Position numbers and translations under genes: made by a program. From Paenibacillus_AQ nitricinens (GTDB lineage Bacteria; Bacillota; Bacilli; Paenibacillales; Paenibacillaceae), in contig NZ_CP183948.1 in NCBI RefSeq assembly GCF_052056485.1, positions 6,262,001 to 6,326,000 on the forward strand: a DNA stretch of 64,000 nt. Direction: 5' to 3'. This document shows, in pieces, positions 17,223 through 27,012 of this stretch (within the stretch, counting starts at the first letter, position 1; every line of letters begins with the position of its first letter). Below the pieces are notes generated by a model, which saw only the letters and a program-made list of their open reading frames with translations, was not told where the DNA came from and made no database searches.

Positions 17223-18887
17223 CTAATGTGAGACCGTCTCGCGCATGACCTCTTGTAACGTCGTGATTCCCTGACTAACTTTGAGTAGTCCGTCATCCAT
17301 CAGTTGAACAAGTCCACGCGCTTTTCCTGCGACACGTAGTTCTTCTACCGAAGCAGTGTTCGTAATAAGCTGCCGCAAATGATCGTCAATACTGAGTACC
17401 TCATGAATCGCTATTCGGCCACGATAACCGGAACTGCTACAGCTACCGCAACCTCGACCACGATGTAATTCGTCCGCTGGCAACCCCAAGCTACGTAACA
17501 TAATCGCTTCCTGCTCAGACGGTTTGTAGGTTTCTTTGCAGTCGGTGCAGATTTTACGAACGAGCCGCTGCGCTACCACACCTATTAGTGAAGAGGCAAT
17601 CAAGTAAGGCTCCACCCCCATATCTCGCAAGCGAGAGACGGAGCTAATCGCATCGTTTGTATGTAAAGTAGACAGCACTAGATGACCTGTTAATGAGGCA
17701 CGAACTGCAATTTCAGCAGTTTCTGCATCCCGTATTTCACCCACCATTACAATATTCGGATCTTGTCGGAGAATCGAACGTAGTCCCGCCGCAAAGGTTA
17801 ACCCAATAGCCGAGTTTACGTGCACCTGGTTTACGCCCTCAAGCTGATATTCCACTGGATCCTCAACCGTGATAATATTTGCACTTTCTACATTGAGCTG
17901 ATTCAGCGCTGAATATAAAGTCGTTGTCTTCCCACTACCTGTAGGTCCAGTGATTAGCAGAATTCCATAAGGACGAGCAATCATTTCCTTAAAAGCTTCC
18001 GCATTCCCCTCACTGAATCCCAAAGCATCTACAGATTTAACCCCAGTGCTTAAATCTAGCAACCGCAGCACAATCTTCTCTCCGTGCATCGTAGGTAATG
18101 AGGACACGCGAATATCTACCATTTTGAAATCAAACTGCATTTTGATTCGGCCGTCTTGTGGCAAACGCCGTTCTGCGATATTCAGTCGGGCCATTATTTT
18201 CAGACGAGCGGTTATAAAGCCCTGCATTTGCTTAGGAATAATCCGCTCTGTCCGTAAAGTTCCATCAATGCGGTAGCGGATGGTTAGATTATTTTCACCT
18301 GGATCCATATGTATATCAGACGCCCGCAGGGCAACTGCCTGCTGAATCATTTGATTGACCAAACGAACAATCGGAGAGTCCTCGTCTGTAATCTCTGTTT
18401 CTTCTATTTCTTCCTGTGTCGGGAGTTCTACTAGCATCTGATTCATAGAATCACGCATCCCATAATGACGCGCAATCGCCCGCTGCAGCTCATCCCTCGT
18501 AGAAATAGCAGGTTCAATCCGGAACCCTGTACTCATTCGCAAATCTTCTATCGCAAAATAATCCAGCGGATCGGCCATCGCAACCATCAGCTTACCGCCT
18601 TCTTTTAAAAAAGGAAGTACCTGATAACGCTTAGCCATACTTTCAGGGATAATCTGCGTGATCGCAGGATCAATCTGGTATTTGAATAAACTGACATGCG
18701 GAATGCCGAGCTGAAATTCAAGCACTTCAATCAGCTGCTGCTCCGTAATATAGCCTTGAGAGATTAGCAGATCGCCAAGCTTACGCTTGCTCTTACGCTG
18801 TTCCGCAAGTGCTTCAAGCAGCTGTTCCTGTGAAATAATATTATTTTCTACCAGCAAATCTCCAAGTCTCTTTTTCGCGATGGCCAT
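17223..18887 (-). CDS. pilB: Type IV pilus extension ATPase PilB
   Basis: Cytoplasmic ATPase of 554 residues and first gene of the pilus operon. Two short LGDLL-type repeats at residues 7-50 (KRLGDLLVENN and KRKLGDLLISQG) form an MshEN-type N-terminal domain, a class known to bind c-di-GMP, so second-messenger control is plausible. Walker A GPTGSGKTTTLYSAL, Walker B DPNIVMVGEIRD and a zinc tetracysteine (CTDC and CGSC) are intact. RBS GGAGCTG. It is transcribed divergently from the giant secreted protein at 19263. Confidence 0.95.
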   Translation of the reverse strand: MAIAKKRLGDLLVENNIISQEQLLEALAEQRKSKRKLGDLLISQGYITEQQLIEVLEFQLGIPHVSLFKYQIDPAITQIIPESMAKRYQVLPFLKEGGKLMVAMADPLDYFAIEDLRMSTGFRIEPAISTRDELQRAIARHYGMRDSMNQMLVELPTQEEIEETEITDEDSPIVRLVNQMIQQAVALRASDIHMDPGENNLTIRYRIDGTLRTERIIPKQMQGFITARLKIMARLNIAERRLPQDGRIKMQFDFKMVDIRVSSLPTMHGEKIVLRLLDLSTGVKSVDALGFSEGNAEAFKEMIARPYGILLITGPTGSGKTTTLYSALNQLNVESANIITVEDPVEYQLEGVNQVHVNSAIGLTFAAGLRSILRQDPNIVMVGEIRDAETAEIAVRASLTGHLVLSTLHTNDAISSVSRLRDMGVEPYLIASSLIGVVAQRLVRKICTDCKETYKPSEQEAIMLRSLGLPADELHRGRGCGSCSSSGYRGRIAIHEVLSIDDHLRQLITNTASVEELRVAGKARGLVQLMDDGLLKVSQGITTLQEVMRETVSH

Positions 18888-19262
18888 GCCCGTTCAGCTC
18901 CATATGCCGTTATTGGTTATACCTTTATGCCGACCTATATAATGGATAATACTAGAAATAAACAGAAGATAAATTACCAGTTCTATTTCTGCAAAATATG
19001 AAAATTATTTTTTCCATAATTACGGATTCATCATTTTTGTTAAACTAGCGTATTTTTCAGTATACTTGGGACTTTAGTAATAAATTTATAGGTATATTTC
19101 AATAGATTTATGTTGTCTATCAATGCTGAATGTCCTAGAATGTATATAACATAGATTGGATAATTTTACAACGAAATCAGCTGAAAAAGCTGTCGTAAAC
19201 TAGCATATACAACATCAATTCGACCATATCTACCAATAGTTAACAATCAGGGAGAGATGACC
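18888..19262. other. Divergent intergenic region between pilB and the giant surface gene
   Basis: 375 bp, AT-rich, without an ORF I would support. It must hold the divergent promoters: TATTAT around 18950 reads toward pilB, and TATAAC at 19146-19151 toward the plus-strand gene, but neither has a convincing -35. A small hairpin CAGCT-GAAAA-AGCTG lies near 19180. I saw no c-di-GMP riboswitch core. Confidence 0.5.
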
Positions 19263-22200
19263 ATGAAATTTGCCAGTAACAAACGGATTTATCTTTTTAC
19301 AGTAACGATCTTGCTTCTCCTTCTGCTTGTTCTGCCACTCAAAAATCACTTCACGAATGTCGAAGCCAGTTCAAATGATTATCAGATTCGAATGTTGGAG
19401 GTTACGGAGAGTGGGGTTAGTGAGCTTGCGTCTCTAAAAACGGGAATATCTGGCCTTACCATTGATACGATGAGTATGAAGCGCTTTGTGGCGCTGCGGG
19501 ATGATCTGGATGGAAAATACGATGCGATTTATATCGGGAAGGGGACTTACAATCCTGCACAAGTGAGTAATCAGCAACCGGCCTCGGAGGAGAATAGAGC
19601 TAGAGCACTGGACACCAGAAGCATGAAGAACGATATTACTAAGCTGAAGGCAGATCAAATTACGAAGGAATTTATTAATAAAGGATTATATGTTTTCTTT
19701 CATAGCCAACCCTTTAATGACAAAGATAATAAACCACAAGCAGAACAAGGTATACTATACAGCTCTTTTAACAGTTACCGTCTTTCCTCATCCAACCCAA
19801 AAGTTAAATTTGTGGATGATGCTGGACTCGCAAATATCTTTACCGATTTAAAAAGACAAAACTCAACGTACATAAATGATCTAAAGCAACGTCCCCGCCT
19901 TCAAATTACGAACAGAATTCCCAACTATGACCCTAATGCAACTAACAGCAAAATCTATGTTCCTGGGGAGAAACTTTCTTTTAATTTCAATATCACTAAC
20001 GCACCTAATTTACAAAGCTCTCCGCTCTCAGTCAAACTATATATCGGTCTTGATAAGTCCATCAAGATGGGAGAAAAGCAGGTCGTTGCTGAAACAGAGC
20101 TTAATACATCCAGCGGAACTATCGAATACACTTTGCCAAAAACATACTCCGGCTTACTCTATTGGAAGTTAGAAATCAATGATTATCATAAATCGCAATT
20201 AAAGGATTTTGACAGCGGGGTAATTCGTTATCGCGGAGAGAAGACCATCGTAAATATTCTTCAGGTTATGCCTGACACTCTAACGGAAAGCAGCCTCCTG
20301 AACACTAGTAATATGGATCCACTGTTTTTGAATACAACCGATTATCAACTTAATATAGCGGTCAAAACTATGACCCAATTTAACACATATGTGAATGAAA
20401 AATATGCTGCAACACAAAGTTACGGATTAAACGGCACCTATGACATGCTCATCTTTGGTTTTGTCGACGAATACTATAAGAAATCCAACTTAAACACTAA
20501 TGCAACCAACGCGATTACACAATTCACTGGTACCTTCAAGCAAAGCGCCTTGTTCACTCACGATACCATCATTAATTTAGATGCAAATAAAAAGAACTGG
20601 ATCAATAATTTCATGGGGATTACCGGTCAGATGAATCCGGAGACCAACTTAGGCCATAATGCCATCAATCTTTCCACCAAGGTTAAGCCGGTGAATGACG
20701 GGCTTTTGATGCAATATCCTTTTTATCTAAGCAAGCGGGACGACAGCAACCAGCAAATCGATATCTCCACACCACAAATTGCACCAACACATAACCAGTA
20801 CTTCACGCTTAATCTTGAAGATCCCGAAGTAGTATCATGGTATAACATTCAAAGCGAAGCGTCAGGTACGAAGATAAAACCAAATGGTGACTATAATCAA
20901 TACCAACGTGATACCGAGGATAGTTGGAATCAATATTACACATATTCCAAAGGCAATATTACCTACTCGGGTACAGGTCATTTTTTTGGAGTAAGTGATA
21001 TTCCCGCCAATCTAAGAAATTTCCCAGTTTGGGAACAAAAATTGTTCGTTAATACCATGTATCGTGCTTTTATTGGTGCCAATCATGCTCCTGAGATTAC
21101 GGTACATACACCGGCTAATGGCTCATCGGTTCCTTCTTATCAAAACACAATACTTGTCGACTATACAGTCACTGATCTGGACTTTAACGATCGTGATCTG
21201 ACAACTGAAATTCGCTTTAAAAATGAGAGCACGTATTTTACCGACATTGAAATGAATAAAACGAGCATTAAATCAGGGAAAAGTATATATAGAACGGTTA
21301 AAAATCCGCTTCCAAATGGGGGCGCACTCGACATCGAAATTAACGCATGGGACCAAAACGGAGCTCTCTCAAGTAAAACTATCAGAGTAAATGTCCTGCC
21401 GTCGAACACCAATTTGAGTGTAACACGCTCTCTCTCTCAGAATGTTGTGAATGGTAAAGTAGAAAAGGGAGAACCGGTCACTCTTAGTTATTCCATCACC
21501 CCAAAATCTGTACCTTTTGATAAAGTAGGTACGGTCAACCAGACCTCTAACACACAATTAATATCGGATATTGTATTTACTGAGAACCTTCCACCTAACC
21601 TGGAGATTTCAGGAGAACTACCAGCCGGTACGATTGTCACTGGAAATGTAACCAGTGGGTTTAGATTGACACGCAATCTAAATAACATAACCTATTCATT
21701 AAAAACGGTGAACGGCGCCCAAATCTATAAACCAGACTCTGAGCAACCTATAACGTTCCAAATCACAGTTAAACCGACTCAGATCCAAACCTATACTTTA
21801 AATGACTCCAAGCTTAGTTATGTCGATATCCATGCCACATTACCACCTCTGGGAATCACAGGTGAATACAACGCATTTATCCTTCAGACAACCTCACTTC
21901 GTGGGGGAACTATTAAGGGTCCATTAGCTTCCGGGGGCACAGTCAACTTCAACAACGCTGGTATTACAGTAAATGAACAATTCAAAGACAAAGTTCCATA
22001 CGGTATTGTCACGGGCGGAGATGTTTCTCTTCCTGAAGGTACGGTTTACGGAAACATATTGGTTAAGGGCTCCGTTAAAGACCAACGACCTGGTTCTATT
22101 CAAAATGGTACTATCACATACGGTGAACTTCTCAATTTCAACAAGCATGAGAGTTATCTCCTTGGACTCTCTGATGCTATTGCTAAGCTGCCTTCCAATA

Positions 22201-23843
22201 CTTCAACGACTCATGAATATGGAAAACTTACGGTAACAGGTAGCTCATCTATCAATATTGTTAATATTTCCACTTCAGTATTAAATACGCTTAACAGCTC
22301 CGAGCTCAAGGTTCCGCAAGGATCAACCGTAATTGTTAATGTACAGCAGGACGGTACCAGTGAACCATTCTTACATTTCCCGCTGGGAAGTGACGGCAGC
22401 CGTGTGCTATTCAATTTCTCTGGCACAAAGCCTGTGCGGATATCCCAAGCCAATGTATACGGAACCATTCTAGCACCACGGTCTGCCATAACATTCGATG
22501 GAGGTCAGGTGTATGGAACAATTATTGGAGCTTCAATGACTATGAGTTCAGCAACTTTATTTCATGTTCCTTTTACCGGTAACCTACCAGCGGAGATCTA
22601 TCCGCTACTTGTCCCAGCACCAACAGATCCTTCATCAGCTAATTTATCGCGTACTACGATTTCGTTTGAGACCTTAACCTTTACAGCCGAATATAAAATT
22701 AAGGCTCTACAATTAGAAAGCAGGACCATCTATGTCGGAGAAGGAATGCGTTTAATTCCGACAGTCATTCCTTCAGATATCCCTGATCTGACGTTTCTGT
22801 GGACAACTACCGATACTAATTATGTACAGTTGGATTCAAGCAGTGGTTACATCACAGGCCTCGCCAAAGGCACAGCAACTGTTCATGTGGCTGCACTAGA
22901 TGGTAGCGGCAAACAGGCTACAGCAACCATAACGGTAGCTGAGCGAACTCCACGATCCTTAACGATTGATGGAGATGGGACTGGTGAAATTAACGATTCT
23001 ATCCCTTTAAGTGCTATCTATGTGCAAGGCAACCTAAATAATCAAGGACCAGAGGCCAATATTACCTATACCTGGTCGGTCACCAATGTCACCTCTGGAG
23101 CAAGCAATGCTGTCATTAATACCAATCCAGACTACCCAAGTGATGATACCAAAAAGGTATTCAGTGCTACACAGTCAGGAACTTACTTGGTGAAACTCAC
23201 TGTAAATTCTAGTAATCGTGATCCAATCACTGCAGATAAGACAATCGTAATCACTAACCCGCTAAAGTCACTGTCGATTGAAGGTCCAATAACGGTAATG
23301 GTAGGGGGGCAAATTGATCTAAAAGCAATTAGGAATCCTGCTGATTCCGATCCATCAACGCTAATCTGGGATTTCGTGCAATCAACGGATAACAAGATGG
23401 CTACAATTACGCCTTCTAGTGACGGGTCAACCGCTAAATTGACGGCTGGTAATACCGCTAAAGAAGGACTGCTGATTAAGGTTTCATTCCAAAAAATCAC
23501 TTCAACACACATGGTTAATATCGTTGATTTAAATGGATTAAGATTCCGGGATCAGTCCATTACTTTAGAGGTAGGCCATACTTTCCAGTTAACCGATATT
23601 TTATGGGCATTCCCAACCTCCATCTCAATAGATCAAATCAAAGATAACTTGAGTTGGGTAAGCGACAATTCTGCAATTGCCTGCGTCAATAATGGAACCA
23701 ATATTAATACCAGGGGAACTGTTACAGGCGTTAAAAAGGGATCCACACTCATCACAGTGACTTATACCGGAAGCACAGGTACAACAGTAAAAGCAGATAT
23801 TACGGTTAAGGTTGTGGCACCTCAGAATGACGATCGTTACTAA
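19263..23843 (+). CDS. Giant secreted protein: DUF5057, choice-of-anchor A and Ig-like domains
   Basis: Exported protein of 1,526 residues. A signal peptide or anchor (about 1-38) leads into a DUF5057-like region (about 38-640) with a Rossmann-like feel (YDAIYIGKGTYNP, GLYVFFHSQPF, YDMLIFGFVDEYY). Then come beta-sandwich modules (640-870), a choice-of-anchor A region (about 880-1110, with VYGTILAPRSAITFDGGQVYG), and at least three Ig-like or BIG2/PKD modules to the end (SSGYITGLAKGTATVHV, TWSVTNV, GTVTGVKKGSTLITVTY). There is no LPXTG, SLH or C-terminal membrane helix, so surface retention is unexplained. ATG 19263 has GGGAGAG 6 nt upstream; ATG 19257 abuts it. Its position between the pilus operon and three pseudopilin genes suggests a pilus-associated adhesin, which is inference. 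Confidence 0.75.
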   Translation: MKFASNKRIYLFTVTILLLLLLVLPLKNHFTNVEASSNDYQIRMLEVTESGVSELASLKTGISGLTIDTMSMKRFVALRDDLDGKYDAIYIGKGTYNPAQVSNQQPASEENRARALDTRSMKNDITKLKADQITKEFINKGLYVFFHSQPFNDKDNKPQAEQGILYSSFNSYRLSSSNPKVKFVDDAGLANIFTDLKRQNSTYINDLKQRPRLQITNRIPNYDPNATNSKIYVPGEKLSFNFNITNAPNLQSSPLSVKLYIGLDKSIKMGEKQVVAETELNTSSGTIEYTLPKTYSGLLYWKLEINDYHKSQLKDFDSGVIRYRGEKTIVNILQVMPDTLTESSLLNTSNMDPLFLNTTDYQLNIAVKTMTQFNTYVNEKYAATQSYGLNGTYDMLIFGFVDEYYKKSNLNTNATNAITQFTGTFKQSALFTHDTIINLDANKKNWINNFMGITGQMNPETNLGHNAINLSTKVKPVNDGLLMQYPFYLSKRDDSNQQIDISTPQIAPTHNQYFTLNLEDPEVVSWYNIQSEASGTKIKPNGDYNQYQRDTEDSWNQYYTYSKGNITYSGTGHFFGVSDIPANLRNFPVWEQKLFVNTMYRAFIGANHAPEITVHTPANGSSVPSYQNTILVDYTVTDLDFNDRDLTTEIRFKNESTYFTDIEMNKTSIKSGKSIYRTVKNPLPNGGALDIEINAWDQNGALSSKTIRVNVLPSNTNLSVTRSLSQNVVNGKVEKGEPVTLSYSITPKSVPFDKVGTVNQTSNTQLISDIVFTENLPPNLEISGELPAGTIVTGNVTSGFRLTRNLNNITYSLKTVNGAQIYKPDSEQPITFQITVKPTQIQTYTLNDSKLSYVDIHATLPPLGITGEYNAFILQTTSLRGGTIKGPLASGGTVNFNNAGITVNEQFKDKVPYGIVTGGDVSLPEGTVYGNILVKGSVKDQRPGSIQNGTITYGELLNFNKHESYLLGLSDAIAKLPSNTSTTHEYGKLTVTGSSSINIVNISTSVLNTLNSSELKVPQGSTVIVNVQQDGTSEPFLHFPLGSDGSRVLFNFSGTKPVRISQANVYGTILAPRSAITFDGGQVYGTIIGASMTMSSATLFHVPFTGNLPAEIYPLLVPAPTDPSSANLSRTTISFETLTFTAEYKIKALQLESRTIYVGEGMRLIPTVIPSDIPDLTFLWTTTDTNYVQLDSSSGYITGLAKGTATVHVAALDGSGKQATATITVAERTPRSLTIDGDGTGEINDSIPLSAIYVQGNLNNQGPEANITYTWSVTNVTSGASNAVINTNPDYPSDDTKKVFSATQSGTYLVKLTVNSSNRDPITADKTIVITNPLKSLSIEGPITVMVGGQIDLKAIRNPADSDPSTLIWDFVQSTDNKMATITPSSDGSTAKLTAGNTAKEGLLIKVSFQKITSTHMVNIVDLNGLRFRDQSITLEVGHTFQLTDILWAFPTSISIDQIKDNLSWVSDNSAIACVNNGTNINTRGTVTGVKKGSTLITVTYTGSTGTTVKADITVKVVAPQNDDRY

Positions 23844-23875
23844 ACTTTACATTTAAACAACAAGAAACATCCAAC

Positions 23876-23920
23876 AAAAAAAGGGTATCCCTAAGCAATC
23901 GCTTAAGGATACCCTTTTTT
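23876..23920. terminator. Bidirectional terminator
   Basis: A strong stem (arms about 23877-23896 and 23901-23920, one mismatch) with a 4-nt loop, A-rich to the left and T-rich to the right. It separates the convergent giant-protein gene and the PilX-like gene. Confidence 0.9.
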
Positions 23921-23929
23921 CAACTAGTC

Positions 23930-25729
23930 TTAATGACTTACAAGTTCCAGAGGCCCCACGGTTACATTCACCTGCTGTACACGCGGGAGGCTAGACTGCT
24001 GATGAGTAAAAACATCCTGATTATATTGAATCTTAAAACGGTGACCCGAATTATATCGATCCGTATCCTGATTTTCGAAAGTAAAGCCGAGTGCCGGATC
24101 TAAGGGCTCAGTCACGCCTCCTAGTACTGCGTTTACTGTAAGATCCCCTTTAGCGAAAAAACCTCCGTTTAACCAAAAGATTGACCCCACTCCGTACAAG
24201 TTAGCATCACTATCCGTGTAAAAAAAAGCTTTCATATAAAATGAATCCTGCTCATCCTTTTTCTTAGGTGGATTCGTGAAAGTGTCAATTCGGTTAATGA
24301 GCACATCTCCTTGAGATATAAGGACTAACTCCTTACTACTTAATCCTTGGATCACGGCGTCCTCGACTTTCGTTTCCCCTAAAACAAACATAGTAGAGTT
24401 GAATTTCACCTGGCCTTTAATAGTAACATTTCCTGTAACTAGAATATTAGCTTGAATCTCCAAAAATTTAGTTATATCTGGGCTATAGTTATTTACCTCC
24501 AGATCACCATTAACAATAAGCCATTTGGGCTTGTTGGAAGGATTACCTGTTTTGGCTTCATCACTGAACTTCAACTGTTTGTAATCAATTCCATCGATAA
24601 GCAGATTACCGTTATAAATCGTAGAATTATTCAAATCCTTATCCAACAAGGAGTTCTGATACATTCTCAATTGTTCTAAGTATTCGCTGTACTCTAGTTT
24701 GTAATTATCCTTTTCTTCTTCTGTTGGATTATCTTTAAGTACTGGCTCAGTGTAGGGTGGATTCTCATCGGGTAGTCTATCTAATGTTGTTGTGCTTAAA
24801 TAATTCCCCAGTTGATTATCCTTAATAGCTTGCTCAAGTTCAGACTTTTTCCCAGTCAACCCTGTCGCTTCCTCCACTTTATCAAGAAAGGATCCCAACA
24901 CATTGATCTGAATGAACTTTTTCTGCGGTTTGATAAACACCTGTTCTTCATGAATACCAAAAATAGTAGGAAGAATGCTTGAGGCATTATTCTTATTCAC
25001 AGCTGCATCAATAACTCCATTTCCAGAATATTTGATACTTTCAAGAGATTGTACATGTACTTCAGGTTGAGGCTCGGTAGAAGTGGCTATAGTTTGGTCT
25101 TTCAATAATTCCACTCTAGGATATTGAGTCCTTTCTTTTAGACCTTTCACTCCCTTGTATGTATATACGGCCGTATCACTGATGTGTAATTCTTTACCCG
25201 CATATATATTGCCATGGAGACCAGGCGCTCCGTTTAAAGTTAATACTTTTTCCGATCCAAAAGCATATTTAAGAAAATCAGGATAGGTATCAATGACAAT
25301 CTTTTGTCTCAGCTGTCTGATGACGCCATTAACTGTGGCTTGTGCTTCAATATTGACATAGTATTTTTGCTTATCCTGCTTCTCATAGGTGATGCTTTTG
25401 ATCGTTCCACCAGCTCCCGATAACTCCGTACTTACGCCGTCGCTTAACCCAACGATTTTGGCGGTCACCTCATTAACAATACTTTTAATCTCATCTTCCA
25501 TATGATCAGGATCAATATCCTTACGTCCATCCAGCTTCGTCTGTATGTAAGCGACCGCTTCATCCAGCCCTTTCTGTGCAAGGTGTAGACTTTGTACGTC
25601 GTTCTCTCTGGTCTCCGTTCGTTGTGCCCCGCCCACCGTCGCCCCGAGCACAGCTAGTCCGAGTATCGTAAGTAGAAGAGCAACAAACATAACTAGTACT
25701 AGAGCTGATCCTTTTTCGTTATTCCTCAT
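23930..25729 (-). CDS. PilX-like pilus-associated protein with beta-helix-like body
   Basis: Protein of 599 residues that begins KGSALVLVMFVALLLTILGL, a PilX-type N-terminal membrane helix without a canonical GFTLIE site. A helical stretch resembling a pilin stalk follows. Residues about 150-560 alternate charged and short hydrophobic strands with repeated G-D/N-v motifs (LIVNGDLEVNNYS, ANILVTGNVTIKG, ELVLISQGDVLINRI), suggesting a right-handed beta-helix. The same kind of signature occurs in the choice-of-anchor A part of the convergent 19263 gene. It is the last gene of a three-gene unit behind two pseudopilins. Probably a surface-exposed minor pilus component; the exact role is unknown. 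Confidence 0.65.
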   Translation of the reverse strand: MRNNEKGSALVLVMFVALLLTILGLAVLGATVGGAQRTETRENDVQSLHLAQKGLDEAVAYIQTKLDGRKDIDPDHMEDEIKSIVNEVTAKIVGLSDGVSTELSGAGGTIKSITYEKQDKQKYYVNIEAQATVNGVIRQLRQKIVIDTYPDFLKYAFGSEKVLTLNGAPGLHGNIYAGKELHISDTAVYTYKGVKGLKERTQYPRVELLKDQTIATSTEPQPEVHVQSLESIKYSGNGVIDAAVNKNNASSILPTIFGIHEEQVFIKPQKKFIQINVLGSFLDKVEEATGLTGKKSELEQAIKDNQLGNYLSTTTLDRLPDENPPYTEPVLKDNPTEEEKDNYKLEYSEYLEQLRMYQNSLLDKDLNNSTIYNGNLLIDGIDYKQLKFSDEAKTGNPSNKPKWLIVNGDLEVNNYSPDITKFLEIQANILVTGNVTIKGQVKFNSTMFVLGETKVEDAVIQGLSSKELVLISQGDVLINRIDTFTNPPKKKDEQDSFYMKAFFYTDSDANLYGVGSIFWLNGGFFAKGDLTVNAVLGGVTEPLDPALGFTFENQDTDRYNSGHRFKIQYNQDVFTHQQSSLPRVQQVNVTVGPLELVSH

Positions 25730-25743
25730 CCCTCCTACTCCTC

Positions 25744-26289
25744 CTAGAATCCGAATTTGCTTTTTAACTCCAATGGGTAGTCCCTTCCGTTGTAGCTCTG
25801 AACTAGTGATAAATCTATCGATATCAGACCACTGTCACACGGAACGGCGTTCTGACACTCTAAAGTAATTGCAGAACCCTGTGCCAGCCTAGAAACTATG
25901 TTTGTTCTTGTGTCCGCTGAAGGATCTATCACATCGGGTGGAGCTATCGTAAGAATGCCATTAGCAATACGAATCCGCGATTTGGTGCCGTCCTGGCGCT
26001 CTAACGTAATGAAGCTATCAATAATCTGTGTCTTATCAGCATTCTGGATCATCGTTGGGGTAATCTTATCGGGCGCAAAGGTATAAAGCTCCGTAATTAT
26101 TGCGGACATTAACAAATCCCCTTCATCCCGCAATGAGTTTTCAATCGATATTTTATGATAACTGCGTAAGCCTAACATCATGATCCCTGAAATAATTCCT
26201 GCAGCAACTGTAAATAACGATAGGGCTACAATTAGCTCCACTAAAGTGAATCCACCCTCCCTGCGGAAAAGGTTAACGAATTTTTTCAT
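25744..26289 (-). CDS. PilW/PulJ-like pseudopilin
   Basis: Prepilin-like protein of about 181 residues. A basic leader ends in GG, followed by FTLVELIVALSLFTVAAGII, with Glu5 of the mature protein present. The remainder is a small beta-rich domain with one Cys-Cys pair (ECQNAVPC), a plausible disulfide. I start it at ATG 26289 (GGAGGG about 10 nt upstream), so it overlaps the upstream pseudopilin gene by 17 bp. Minor pseudopilins of this kind prime assembly or sit at the pilus tip. PilD (13446) is the likely processing enzyme. Confidence 0.82.
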   Translation of the reverse strand: MKKFVNLFRREGGFTLVELIVALSLFTVAAGIISGIMMLGLRSYHKISIENSLRDEGDLLMSAIITELYTFAPDKITPTMIQNADKTQIIDSFITLERQDGTKSRIRIANGILTIAPPDVIDPSADTRTNIVSRLAQGSAITLECQNAVPCDSGLISIDLSLVQSYNGRDYPLELKSKFGF

Positions 26290-26824
26290 CGGTAATGTAT
26301 CCCTCCAAAACAGATTGGGTCTGAGGTCCACTAGAAGAATCCGCTCTGCTGACTTTTACCAATACCGGCAATAGATATGCTGCCATCTTCTGTTCATCTG
26401 AATCACTTGGGCTTGGGCTTAAGCTTGGGTTATGCAATTCACGCTGATACTTAATATCGATCTGATAGTTGACCCCATTGATTGAAGGGTTCAAAACCTG
26501 ATTTAAGATGGCAATATCTTCAACAAGCTGTTTGTAATCATCGCATTTCACGGAATCATCCATATCCTTTTGACATTTGGATGCTTCTAGCAAATCGTTC
26601 TCTGTTAAGTAATCCCACATCTCCTTAAAATCCTGCTTCTCCACATAAAACAGCGCGTTCCGCGCTAGATTGACCATAATTGTCTTGTTCTGGTTCGATT
26701 TAGAGTAACTCATGGCGTTTGTAAAGTAAGACGTAAGTACCAGTGAAACTATCGATAAGATCACAATAGCGGCCAGCACTTCGATCAATGTAAATCCTTT
26801 TTCCTGCTTTAGGCCTGATTTCAT
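26273..26824 (-). CDS. PilV/GspI-like pseudopilin
   Basis: Prepilin-like protein of 183 residues, first gene of the three-gene pseudopilin unit. Leader MKSGLKQEKG, then FTLIEVLAAIVILSIVSLVL with Glu5 in place. The globular part is charged and has two Cys residues (SKCQKDMDDSVKCDDY) that could form a loop. RBS GGAGGA, spacing about 11. It overlaps the PilW-like gene and is divergent from an esterase; the 188 bp between the two starts must hold both promoters. Confidence 0.82.
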   Translation of the reverse strand: MKSGLKQEKGFTLIEVLAAIVILSIVSLVLTSYFTNAMSYSKSNQNKTIMVNLARNALFYVEKQDFKEMWDYLTENDLLEASKCQKDMDDSVKCDDYKQLVEDIAILNQVLNPSINGVNYQIDIKYQRELHNPSLSPSPSDSDEQKMAAYLLPVLVKVSRADSSSGPQTQSVLEGYITDEKIR

Positions 26825-27012
26825 CCTACTTTTTTCCTCCTGCCTACGAGAATGCTTTCATATTTGCACGTTTCTTCCTTATTTTTCTACTTCCATTATA
26901 TTCTCTCATATCGAGCTACAGCAATCCTCAAAACCCTTATAATTCAGATATTTCTACAATATCTCTCACTTTTGGTCTATGCTATGATTTGGAAAGAGAG
27001 GGGATGTGTCAA

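Noticed and set aside
18888..19262. c-di-GMP riboswitch before the pilus or giant-protein gene
   Set aside because: I looked because such switches control pili in clostridia; the conserved core is not there.
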